This document shows, in pieces, positions 1 through 6,519 of a stretch of 9,435 nucleotides of DNA (positions within the stretch are counted from its first letter, which is position 1; each line of letters begins with the position of its first letter). The notes under the pieces were generated by a model. It worked only from the letters and a program-made list of their open reading frames with translations, made no database searches and was not told the DNA's origin. The stretch is from NCBI GenBank assembly GCA_964444825.1, contig CAYUIS010000170.1, positions 1 to 9,435 of the forward strand. Direction: 5' to 3'. This DNA comes from CAYUIS01 sp964444825 (GTDB lineage: Bacteria > Chloroflexota > Anaerolineae > B4-G1). A program made the translations under genes and the position numbers.

Positions 1-404
1 ATACCCGTCTGCTCAAAGATCTCGGCGCGGGGCACACGGTGAAAGGCCTGCTCGACCATACCGTCGGTCCGGCTGTCGCGATAGTGGGTGGGATTGGAGA
101 TCAATTCCCCACGCCGGTCGAGCAGGCAGAAATCCACGCCCCAGGTATCCAAGCCCACGCTGACCAACTCGACGTCGGGCTCCCGCGTTGCCAGTGCCAG
201 CCCGCGCTTAATCTCTGTCCAGAGACGCAGCACGTCCCAGTGTAAGCGGTAGCCCGTACCGCCGCCATCAGGCAGGCGCACCGGTCCATTGGGAAAACGA
301 TGGATCTCTGAGAGCGCGAGCCGCTGACCATCAAACAGGCCAAGGATAGCGCGACCACTCTCAGCCCCCAGATCCAGGGCCAGCAATCCAAGTTGACGGG
401 ACAC
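1..404 (-). CDS. rhaB: Rhamnulokinase-type FGGY carbohydrate kinase, N-terminal part (gene runs off the left edge)
   Basis: ATP-dependent sugar kinase of the FGGY family. In the known pathway RhaB phosphorylates L-rhamnulose to L-rhamnulose 1-phosphate in the cytoplasm; close relatives also accept L-fuculose. Only about the first 134 residues are present of a family length near 480. Visible: the N-terminal actin-fold phosphate-binding strand ALDLGAESGR (residues 9-18), EIHRFPNGP (33-41), the highly typical block GLDTWGVDFCLLD (84-96) and HYRDSRTDGM (107-116). The start is GTG at 404-402, set by AGGAGG at 411-416 six bases upstream; the protein then begins V/M-SRQLG. It is the last visible gene of the operon, 27 bp after the PIG-L gene. 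Because the operon carries fucose isomerase and shows no rhamnose isomerase, its real substrate here may be L-fuculose or a related ketose (inference). Family assignment is strong; the substrate is uncertain. Confidence 0.88.
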   Translation of the reverse strand, partial: MSRQLGLLALDLGAESGRAILGLFDGQRLALSEIHRFPNGPVRLPDGGGTGYRLHWDVLRLWTEIKRGLALATREPDVELVSVGLDTWGVDFCLLDRRGELISNPTHYRDSRTDGMVEQAFHRVPRAEIFEQTG

Positions 405-431
405 GATTGCCCTCCTGTACCCAGAGAAGCG

Positions 432-1169
432 TCAGTCGTCCTCCTCACGCTCCAAAATCAGACGCCGGAACGCCTCAGCATAGGCGACACCGATCTCTTT
501 CCCAGTTTCGGAAGCCCATTCACGAAGCCTGTCGTTGGGGTCCCAGCCATCCGGAAACTGGCTGGCGTGCTGCCGCAGGGCCTCGATCTTGAGGTCTATG
601 GTGGCGGTGATGTCGATCCACGTGTCCGGCTCAGGGCCGGACGCCACGAGGACCTCCTTCACGCGGTGAGGCTCGAACCCCTGGGCGAGCAGATCTGGAA
701 AGACCAGCGGCATCGCCGCTGTCGGTGCGATGGCGTCGAGGGCGGCCTGGCCCACGGCCCGATGATCGGGATGGTTAATGTACCCGTCGCCGACGAGCAG
801 GCGCGTTGGATCGTAGCAGACGACGATATCGGGCTTGAAGCGGCGGATCTCCCGCACCAGGTCACGCCGCAGCGCCAGGGTCGGCTCCACCTCACAGTCG
901 TGGTAGCCCAGGAAGACGACCTCTTCCACACCCGCGACCCGGGCGGCGGCCCGCTGCTCGTCCTCGCGGATGCGGGCCAGTTCGTCGCGGGTGATCCCGG
1001 TCTGCTGGCTGCCCGCATCTCCACTGGTGACCAGCACATACGTCATCTGGGTCCCCGCCTGGGCCCACTTGGCGGCGGTGCCCGCGACGACAAACTCGAT
1101 GTCGTCCGGGTGGGCGGCGATGATCATCGCCCGCTCCGGAGGTATAGGTTCTTGGTTAGGAGTTGTCAC
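432..1169 (-). CDS. PIG-L / LmbE family zinc-dependent deacetylase
   Basis: Member of the PIG-L family, which removes N-acetyl groups from N-acetylglucosamine-type conjugates (for example GlcNAc-PI, GlcNAc-inositol, bacillithiol and mycothiol precursors). The 245-residue length is normal for the bacterial members. The signature AHPDD is at residues 19-23 (H20 and D23 expected metal ligands, D22 the expected general base), and the second metal motif HPDH is at 133-136 (H136 the expected third ligand). There is no signal peptide or membrane segment, so it should be cytoplasmic. The start is GTG at 1169-1167 with GAGGA at 1176-1180 six bases upstream; an internal ATG just before the AHPDD strand would leave the fold too short. 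It lies between fucI and the FGGY kinase. Neither of those makes an N-acetylated compound, so the substrate cannot be predicted from context; PIG-L genes often sit in sugar operons of uncharted function. Confidence 0.9.
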   Translation of the reverse strand: MTTPNQEPIPPERAMIIAAHPDDIEFVVAGTAAKWAQAGTQMTYVLVTSGDAGSQQTGITRDELARIREDEQRAAARVAGVEEVVFLGYHDCEVEPTLALRRDLVREIRRFKPDIVVCYDPTRLLVGDGYINHPDHRAVGQAALDAIAPTAAMPLVFPDLLAQGFEPHRVKEVLVASGPEPDTWIDITATIDLKIEALRQHASQFPDGWDPNDRLREWASETGKEIGVAYAEAFRRLILEREEDD

Positions 1170-1186
1170 AGTTTTTCCTCAATCGG

Positions 1187-1240
1187 GGCGGTTCAGCAGA
1201 CCGTCCTACCTGGGCGGTCAGCCAAACCGCCATACCCAGG
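1187..1240 (-). other. Intercistronic region with mutually exclusive stem-loops
   Basis: The 75-bp gap between fucI and the deacetylase gene is the longest in the operon and is dense in inverted repeats. One fold pairs 1187-1193 with 1225-1231 (7 bp, GGCGGTT/AACCGCC) and encloses a second stem, 1199-1203 with 1215-1219. A competing fold pairs 1213-1218 with 1226-1231 (GGCGGT/ACCGCC), and a third option pairs 1209-1214 with 1235-1240 (CCTGGG/CCCAGG). The shared arm means they cannot all form together. No U-run follows on the transcribed strand, so it is not a classic terminator; it could protect the mRNA 3' end or act as a processing site that sets different levels for the genes on each side. 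Function is inferred only from the sequence. Confidence 0.4.
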
Positions 1241-1244
1241 GCAT

Positions 1245-3065
1245 CTAGACCTGCCCATATAGCGGTCCAAAGTTGGCGCAAGCCCTGAAATCAGCCCCCT
1301 GCAAGTCCATCGCGCCGAACGCGGTCCAGGCGCTGGGGCGGAATATCCGTTCCTCGGGCACGTTGTGCATATAGACGGGGATGCGCAGCATAGAGGCCAG
1401 CGTGATCAGATCGGCGCCGATATGCCCGTAACAAAGCGCACCGTGATTGGCCCCCCAGTTGTACATCACGGAATAGACATCCCGGAAAGGACCGCTCCCG
1501 GTCAGCCGGGGCACGAACCAGGTCGTCGGCCAGGTGGGGTTCGTGCGCTCGTCCAGCACCTGGTGGACCTGCTCTGGCAACTCGACAATGGTCCCCTCGG
1601 CGATCTGCAGGGCAGGACCCAGACCCTTGACCAGGTTAAGGCGGCTCATCGTGACCGGCATACCGCCGCGCGTGAGAAAGTGGGTGGACCAGCCGCCGCC
1701 ACGAAAATACTCGACGATGCCCGCGTGCCAGGTCGTCGCGTCCAGGCACCGTGCCACATCCTGCGGCGTGACGGCCCAGTAGGGCTTGAGGGCTGGGCCA
1801 CCATCGACGGACATCTGAGCGGTCCCGTCCAGCGCCGCAGGCCCAGAGTTGATCAAGTGCAGGATGCCGCCGGCCGCCACGCCGGTCGGCTCGTAGCCGG
1901 TCACCCGCTTGATAGCCTCCGGGCTCCAGTAGGTCCGCACGTCGGCAAAGATCTGGGCCGTCCCGGTCAGAAGGTGCCCGAAGAGCATACACACGCCGTT
2001 GAGGGCGTCGTTCTCGGTCGCCACGATGTAGGGCTGCCGGATGCCGTTCCAGTCGAAAGAGGAGTTGAGGATGGCCTCCATAAAATCCCCGTTCGGGAAG
2101 TGGTCGGTCCACTGCCGCTGCCCCTGGAAACCGCCGGCGATAGCATTGTGTCCCAGGGCCTCTTCGCCAAAGCCCAGGTCCGCCAGCCGGGAGTTGCCCA
2201 CCATCAGGTCTCGCGCGATCAGCGCCATCTGTACCGAGAGCTCCCAATCTCGGTCCTTTTGTTCCCGACTGCGCTGTCGCTGTGGAGGATTGTAATCCTG
2301 GCCCTCCTGGCAGCTCTCCCTGACCCACGCCAAGGCCCGCTCGAACTCCTCCCGGTCGTAGATCTGCTCATCAAAGCGGCGCGCAAACTCGCTCATATCG
2401 ACCGATTCGACCCGCATGCCCAGATATGTCTCAAGAAACGCCTGATCTACGATAGAGCCGGCAATGCCCATCGAGACGCCGCCCATCGAGAGATACGACT
2501 TGCCGCGCATACGGGCCACGGCCAGGCCAGCCTTGGCAAACTGGAGGAGCCTCTCCTGGACGTCGGCCGGGATCGCGGTATCGCCCGCATCCTGGACGTC
2601 GCGCCCATAGATGCCAAAGGCCGGCAGTCCCTTCTGGTTGTGTCCGGCCAGAACAGCCGCCAGGTAGACCGCCCCAGGTCGTTCGGCGCCGTTAAAACCC
2701 CACACCGCCTTGGGGGTATGAGGGTCCATATCCATCGTCTCCGACCCGTAGCACCAGCAAGGCGTCACGGTCAGGGAAACGCCCACACCCTCCCTGGCGA
2801 ACTTGGCAGCGGCTCGGGCTGCTTCTGCCACACCGCCAATGCTCGTATCGGCGATGATACACTCGACCGGCAGGCCATTGGCGTGACGCAGGTTCCCTTG
2901 CAAGAACTCGGCCACCGATCTGGCCAACATCATAGTCTGTTCTTCCAACGATTCGCGGATCCCTCCCAGCCGACCGTCGATGATGGGGCGAATGCCAATT
3001 TTGGGCATATCGCCGACCAGCCGGTTGGCCGGAGGACACAGCTCTAGCGTCTTCACATCCGACAT
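1245..3065 (-). CDS. fucI: L-fucose isomerase
   Basis: Ketol isomerase converting L-fucose to L-fuculose (the family also takes D-arabinose), Mn2+-dependent, cytoplasmic, first committed step of fucose catabolism. It has 606 residues; E. coli FucI has 591. Key residues are at the expected places: E351 in VATENDALNG and D375 in FADVRTYW (E. coli Glu337 and Asp361, both shifted by 14), and the metal-ligand His at H541 in NWGANHGALC (E. coli His528). The conserved C-terminal segment with VYMHNVPEERIFRPSAW is also intact. The start ATG at 3065-3063 has GGGAGGG at 3070-3076. It follows the epimerase gene by 37 bp and precedes the deacetylase by 75 bp. With the downstream FGGY kinase and the upstream mutarotase it makes a plausible catabolic branch; no fuculose-phosphate aldolase is visible in this window. 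Long open frames on the opposite strand are GC-driven shadows. Confidence 0.97.
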   Translation of the reverse strand: MSDVKTLELCPPANRLVGDMPKIGIRPIIDGRLGGIRESLEEQTMMLARSVAEFLQGNLRHANGLPVECIIADTSIGGVAEAARAAAKFAREGVGVSLTVTPCWCYGSETMDMDPHTPKAVWGFNGAERPGAVYLAAVLAGHNQKGLPAFGIYGRDVQDAGDTAIPADVQERLLQFAKAGLAVARMRGKSYLSMGGVSMGIAGSIVDQAFLETYLGMRVESVDMSEFARRFDEQIYDREEFERALAWVRESCQEGQDYNPPQRQRSREQKDRDWELSVQMALIARDLMVGNSRLADLGFGEEALGHNAIAGGFQGQRQWTDHFPNGDFMEAILNSSFDWNGIRQPYIVATENDALNGVCMLFGHLLTGTAQIFADVRTYWSPEAIKRVTGYEPTGVAAGGILHLINSGPAALDGTAQMSVDGGPALKPYWAVTPQDVARCLDATTWHAGIVEYFRGGGWSTHFLTRGGMPVTMSRLNLVKGLGPALQIAEGTIVELPEQVHQVLDERTNPTWPTTWFVPRLTGSGPFRDVYSVMYNWGANHGALCYGHIGADLITLASMLRIPVYMHNVPEERIFRPSAWTAFGAMDLQGADFRACANFGPLYGQV

Positions 3066-3102
3066 TCTGCCCTCCCAGGATTATACATCTCCCTCACACG
3101 TT

Positions 3103-4074
3103 CTATCCACGCTCCTTGGCCTGCTGGGCCTTGACCTGCGCCTCGACCCACGGGTAGGTGAGGGCGATACCGTCTTTTAGAAAATGCCTGGCCCGCCAGC
3201 CGATCGAATAGATACGCTCGTTGCTAAAGTTGCGCGACTGCACCCCAACAGGTCCCTCCACGTGCTTGATGTGGATCTCTTTGCCTGCCGCCTCGGCCAC
3301 CGTATGGACCAACTCGTCGACGCTCACATACTGGGGACAGCCGATATTGACCGCCCCCTTGAGGTCAGAGTGCATCAGCATATATATGCCGCCGACCATA
3401 TCATCGACGTAGGTGTAGGAGCGGATAGCCGTCCCATCACCCCAGACCTCGATAGTACCGCCATCCTCTACCTCAGCGACCTTGCGGCTGATGGCCGCGG
3501 GGGCCTTTTCCCGCCCACCCGTCCAGGTACCCTCCGGGCCGTAGCAGTTCTGGAACCTGGCGATCCTGACCTCCATGCCCCGGTTGCGCTCGTACGCCAT
3601 CGCCATACGCTCGGAATAGAGCTTTTCCCAGCCATACTCGTTATCCGGTTGCGCCGGGAAGGCCTCATCTTCCGTCATCTCTGGCTCGCCAGGCTGCATA
3701 TCACGGTACACGCAGACGGACGAAGAGAAGAAATACCTCGGGACCCGCGTCTCGGACGCCAAGTGGGTCATATGGATATTGATCAACGCGCTGTTATGCA
3801 TAATCTCGCACTCGGCCGAGTGGATAAACCCCATCCCCCCCATATCGGCCGCCAACTGATACACCTCGTCAAAACTGCCGTCACCTAACACAAGGGCGGC
3901 GGTGCAGTTCTCCGGCTCGCGCAGGTCGAGCAGTCGGAACTCATCGGCGGCAGTGGGAGCGAACTCGTGCTCCTTGATGTCAACACCGCGCACCCAGTAT
4001 CCCTCCCGCTTGAGCTTTTTTACCAGATGACCTCCGATAAAACCACCCGCGCCACAGACCAAAGCGGTCTTCAT
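3103..4074 (-). CDS. GDP-mannose 3,5-epimerase-like short-chain dehydrogenase/epimerase
   Basis: NAD-dependent nucleotide-sugar epimerase of the extended SDR family, 323 residues, very similar to plant GDP-mannose 3,5-epimerase (GME), which converts GDP-D-mannose to GDP-L-galactose. Visible: Rossmann motif GAGGFIG at residues 8-14; YQLAADMGGMGFI (72-84), a GME hallmark; SSSVCVY (117-123) carrying the GME catalytic Cys (C121); the YxxxK pair Y147 and K151; GGREKAPAA (186-194) with the second catalytic Lys (K190); WGDGTAIRSYTYVDD (211-225). These correspond to plant Cys145, Tyr174, Lys178 and Lys217 as I recall them. The start is ATG at 4074-4072: AGGAGG at 4083-4088 lies eight bases upstream and overlaps a GTG at 4083-4081 that would otherwise extend the frame. 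It sits 27 bp after the kinase-nucleotidyltransferase fusion, whose product could be its substrate (inference). A related epimerase on GDP-heptose or another NDP-sugar is an alternative. Confidence 0.9.
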   Translation of the reverse strand: MKTALVCGAGGFIGGHLVKKLKREGYWVRGVDIKEHEFAPTAADEFRLLDLREPENCTAALVLGDGSFDEVYQLAADMGGMGFIHSAECEIMHNSALINIHMTHLASETRVPRYFFSSSVCVYRDMQPGEPEMTEDEAFPAQPDNEYGWEKLYSERMAMAYERNRGMEVRIARFQNCYGPEGTWTGGREKAPAAISRKVAEVEDGGTIEVWGDGTAIRSYTYVDDMVGGIYMLMHSDLKGAVNIGCPQYVSVDELVHTVAEAAGKEIHIKHVEGPVGVQSRNFSNERIYSIGWRARHFLKDGIALTYPWVEAQVKAQQAKERG

Positions 4075-4082
4075 ACAAAGCA

Positions 4083-4088
4083 CCTCCT
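4083..4088 (-). promoter_or_regulatory. Ribosome binding site that fixes the GME-like gene start
   Basis: AGGAGG on the minus strand, eight bases before the ATG at 4074-4072. It overlaps the in-frame GTG at 4083-4081, so the GTG cannot be the start, which removes three residues (MLC) from the longest reading frame. Confidence 0.8.
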
Positions 4089-4101
4089 GTGTTTAGAATC
4101 G

Positions 4102-5244
4102 TTATTCGTTCTCGCGCCTGGCGACGATACGAACCGCGTCCTCTATCGGCGCGTCCGACACCAGGATAAGATAGCCGCCCCCACCGGCGCCGGACAGCTT
4201 CCATCCCAGGGCCTTGTCCTCGTACTTGCGGATGAGGCTGGCGACCCTTTCGTTCATCATATTGGGGAACATACTAATTTGAGCCTCAAAAGCCGCCCTG
4301 AAAGAGCGACCAAACCTCTCAATGTCGCGATGCAGGATCGCTGCCCAGCAGTCCTCGGTGGCATCCGCCAGAGCCTTGGCGCCGCTCTTGTCGATCCTGG
4401 TGTCCGCGAGCACGCTGAATCCCTCGTGTCTTGGCCCAAGCGTCATCAGATAGAGCGAGTTCTCAACGAATTGAAGGGTCAGCTCATCCCGAGATGTCTC
4501 TATGCGTGTGGGCCAATACTCACCTTCGTAGTAGGACTTGGCGAGGCCGGGGAAAACGAGTCCAATCGCGTCCTGAGAACCAGAGATCTCCTCGGTCCCA
4601 GGTGGATTGTCGTAGCAGAACAGAATCTTGGCCAGCTTTTCGTAATTTCCCGGGGGGATTCTCGGTCCCCACAGGTCGATCATATTGCGCCTGGTGCTCG
4701 AGGCCATGCCGCTGCGCTCGTTGAACTCCAAGGTGGGCTCGATGGAGACGGTGATGACGCAGCCAGGATGGAACTTGGAGACAAACGGCTGGTCGAGCCA
4801 GCCCCCGGCCAAGTCGATACGATACGGCAAGCGGGTGTCGCTTCTCAAGACGGTCGTCGAGCGCGACGTCAAGCCCTGATACGGCTCCCTCTTGAGGACC
4901 ACGTACTCGATACCCAGCTCTTCACACAGCTCGCGCTTCTCTGGGATGTTGCCATCTTCGTTGACGATGAACAGATCGGGTTTGATCTCTTTTAACTCAT
5001 CGATAAAGTCCAACATCCCCGATCCACGGGAGACAAAGGCGTCCTTTATGAACGAGACGGACTTTATCATAAAGAGACGCTCCTGCTCGCTATTGACGGG
5101 CACCCTGCCCTTGAGATCGTAGACGGTCTGGTCCGACCCCAAAGCCACGTAAACGTCGCCGTAGGTAGCCACCTCGCGAAAAAAGGCAATGTGACCGCTA
5201 TGCAGCATATCGAAGCATCCACTCACAAAGACCTTTTTTGCCAT
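4102..5244 (-). CDS. Bifunctional HxGH nucleotidyltransferase - GHMP sugar kinase
   Basis: A 380-residue two-domain fusion. Residues 1-131 are a cytidylyltransferase-like (TagD/RfaE C-domain type) nucleotidyltransferase: GCFDMLHSGH at 9-18 is the CTP/ATP-binding HxGH motif, KGRVPV at 45-50, and the SRSTT motif (127-131) matches the family's ISTT/ISST position. Residues 135-380 are a GHMP kinase: motif 1 LPYRIDLAGGWLDQP (139-153), a degenerate P-loop SGMASST (178-184), SGSQDAIG (221-228) with D225 as the likely catalytic Asp (compare GKQDQ of the heptose kinase HddA), and motif 3 KLSGAGGGGY (349-358). Together they could phosphorylate a free sugar or sugar phosphate and transfer a nucleotide to it. 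I chose ATG at 5244-5242 because homology begins exactly at KKVFVSGCFD; the longer frame to 5649 runs into the mutarotase gene. The SD, AGAGG at 5257-5261, is about 12 bases away, so it may be weakly translated. Substrate unknown: fucose, galactose or heptose types are possible. Confidence 0.85.
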   Translation of the reverse strand: MAKKVFVSGCFDMLHSGHIAFFREVATYGDVYVALGSDQTVYDLKGRVPVNSEQERLFMIKSVSFIKDAFVSRGSGMLDFIDELKEIKPDLFIVNEDGNIPEKRELCEELGIEYVVLKREPYQGLTSRSTTVLRSDTRLPYRIDLAGGWLDQPFVSKFHPGCVITVSIEPTLEFNERSGMASSTRRNMIDLWGPRIPPGNYEKLAKILFCYDNPPGTEEISGSQDAIGLVFPGLAKSYYEGEYWPTRIETSRDELTLQFVENSLYLMTLGPRHEGFSVLADTRIDKSGAKALADATEDCWAAILHRDIERFGRSFRAAFEAQISMFPNMMNERVASLIRKYEDKALGWKLSGAGGGGYLILVSDAPIEDAVRIVARRENE

Positions 5245-5286
5245 AACAAAGGTACACCTCTTGGGGAGCTTCTCAATGTCACTTGG

Positions 5287-5307
5287 GTTCACCCGGAAGG
5301 TGAGAAC
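5287..5307 (-). other. Small intercistronic stem-loop
   Basis: In the 67-bp gap between the mutarotase and the fusion gene, TCACC and GGTGA pair around a five-base loop (minus strand), extended by GTT/AAC after a one-base bulge. There is no T-run, so it is not a terminator. It lies upstream of the fusion gene's poor ribosome site, where it could affect re-initiation; this is only inferred from position. Confidence 0.3.
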
Positions 5308-5311
5308 GACA

Positions 5312-6409
5312 TCAGAGCGCAGTCCCAACGATCCGAGCGATCCTCGCCTCCATCCGCCCGGCCTCGTCTGGCGATAGCGTACCGATCTCCATGTCACAAC
5401 GAAACTCGCCCTGGGCCGGAATGAGACGCAGGTTGCCCTTGGCTTTCTCGGCCAGGTATCCCTCCGGCTCGGCCGTGGCAGGCAGGACAATCCCCAGAGC
5501 CTGCTGGTCCGCGGTGCGAGAGATCCAGCGGACGCCCTTGTCCAACTCCGCAGGCCGGTGGCGGATATAGTCGGCGCTGCCATCGGGATGGACCTGCATG
5601 CTGTGCGCCCAACCTTCCTCGTCGGCGAGATAGTCGACGAGAAAGACAACCTCAGGATCGAATCGCAGGTCTGGAGCCAGCAGGTTGTGTCGCTCGGGGT
5701 TCCGCGCCAGCTCTTCCAGGAACTCGACGTAGCCGGGCGGCGCTACGATGTGGGATGGGATACTCTTGCGCACCCGCACAAACTCGGGTGTGCAGGGTGC
5801 GCTATAGACCAGGCGGCCGTTATCGACCGGCCGGAAGTTGACGTGCGCCAAGTACATCAGCTCTTGATCGGAGCGCTTCAGGTTGGTGAGCGTCAAAGTC
5901 ACCCAGAACAGCGCTGACCCGGCGTAGAGCTTGACCAGCGGTTCAGCCACATAGTTGTGATTAAACGCGACGGTGTGCTGATACTGCCCGCCCAAACCGA
6001 TGTAGGCGCCGCGCGCGTCCTCGCCGAAAACGACGGTCGCCTTCTGGTAGGGGGCGTTGGGCAGCTCGCCATGGAGAGGATGGGCATCTTTGGGGGAAGG
6101 TACACCCATCGCCGTGGCCCCGCAGTGGATCAAAAAGCCGCCGTAGGTCTCCAGGTACACCCGGGTGGGACGAGGGTACGCGAACATCGATTGCATGGTC
6201 AGATTTCGTCCCCCGAACTCGGCCGACCAGATCTGCTGTCCCTGATAGGGGAGCATCACCAAGCGCCCGACCTCGTTCCTGAGTTCAAGCCCACACACGC
6301 CGCTCTCGAAGCGAAACGTGGAGGCCGCCAGGTCACCCCACTCAACCAGCGGCCTTTTGCGCTCGGCGAAGAACTCTGGCGAGAGATGGATCGTCGTCCC
6401 TGTTGTCAT
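5312..6409 (-). CDS. DUF4432 / aldose-1-epimerase-like sugar mutarotase
   Basis: A 365-residue galactose-mutarotase-fold protein, first gene of the operon. Members of this superfamily interconvert alpha and beta anomers of free sugars, or bind sugars, in the cytoplasm. Visible: LPYQGQQIW (53-61) and the DUF4432-typical LHGELPNAP (112-120), with H113 in the position of the active-site His, followed by HTVAFNHNYV (145-154) and YLAHVNFRP (186-194), which resembles the conserved 'H-N-G/F-x-P' segment. No signal peptide is visible. The start ATG at 6409-6407 has GGGAG at 6416-6420 six bases upstream. It lies about 75 bp downstream of the predicted transcription start. Its role here is probably to supply the correct anomer of the operon's sugar to FucI or to the kinase (inference). 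Assignment to the DUF4432 family is from motif recall and could instead be a neighbouring aldose-epimerase group. Confidence 0.75.
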   Translation of the reverse strand: MTTGTTIHLSPEFFAERKRPLVEWGDLAASTFRFESGVCGLELRNEVGRLVMLPYQGQQIWSAEFGGRNLTMQSMFAYPRPTRVYLETYGGFLIHCGATAMGVPSPKDAHPLHGELPNAPYQKATVVFGEDARGAYIGLGGQYQHTVAFNHNYVAEPLVKLYAGSALFWVTLTLTNLKRSDQELMYLAHVNFRPVDNGRLVYSAPCTPEFVRVRKSIPSHIVAPPGYVEFLEELARNPERHNLLAPDLRFDPEVVFLVDYLADEEGWAHSMQVHPDGSADYIRHRPAELDKGVRWISRTADQQALGIVLPATAEPEGYLAEKAKGNLRLIPAQGEFRCDMEIGTLSPDEAGRMEARIARIVGTAL

Positions 6410-6491
6410 CGGCTACTCCCTCCCGACACGATGTAAACGCCCCGATCGCCATACTCCGGGGTGACTGCTTCGGCCGCGCCCCCAAGTCCAT

Positions 6492-6519
6492 ATGTTAGCC
6501 ATTCTTGGTAGGTTGTCAA
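6492..6519 (-). promoter_or_regulatory. Predicted sigma-70-type promoter of the sugar operon
   Basis: On the minus strand a perfect -35 TTGACA (6514-6519) is followed, after 16 bases, by TAACAT (6492-6497), which keeps the important A2 and T6 of TATAAT. Transcription would start near 6485, giving a 5' leader of about 75 nt before the mutarotase ATG. The leader contains a short CCCCG/CGGGG inverted repeat (about 6438-6463), but no recognisable riboswitch or operator. The promoter overlaps the 5' end of the plus-strand RHS frame, which supports the view that this end of the RHS frame is not coding. Confidence 0.6.

Noticed and set aside
393..1262. A 289-codon plus-strand frame opposite the deacetylase gene
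   Set aside because: Shadow frame; the minus strand carries intact AHPDD and HPDH motifs.
1636..2328. A 230-codon minus-strand frame inside fucI
   Set aside because: Out-of-frame shadow of FucI, rich in Arg/Gly as expected for GC-rich frame shifts.
1365..3047. A 560-codon plus-strand open frame opposite fucI
   Set aside because: It mirrors a clear FucI gene in GC-rich DNA, its product shows no family features, and FucI catalytic residues on the other strand are intact.
3967..4995. A 342-codon plus-strand open frame opposite the kinase fusion
   Set aside because: Antisense shadow of a gene with recognisable motifs; no ribosome site or family resemblance.
5245..5649. N-terminal extension of the nucleotidyltransferase fusion
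   Set aside because: It overlaps the end of the mutarotase gene by over 300 bases and has no homology; the family begins at the ATG at 5244.
6420..6490. Possible riboswitch in the operon leader
   Set aside because: The leader is only about 75 nt and shows just one short CCCCG/CGGGG pairing; no known aptamer pattern is visible.
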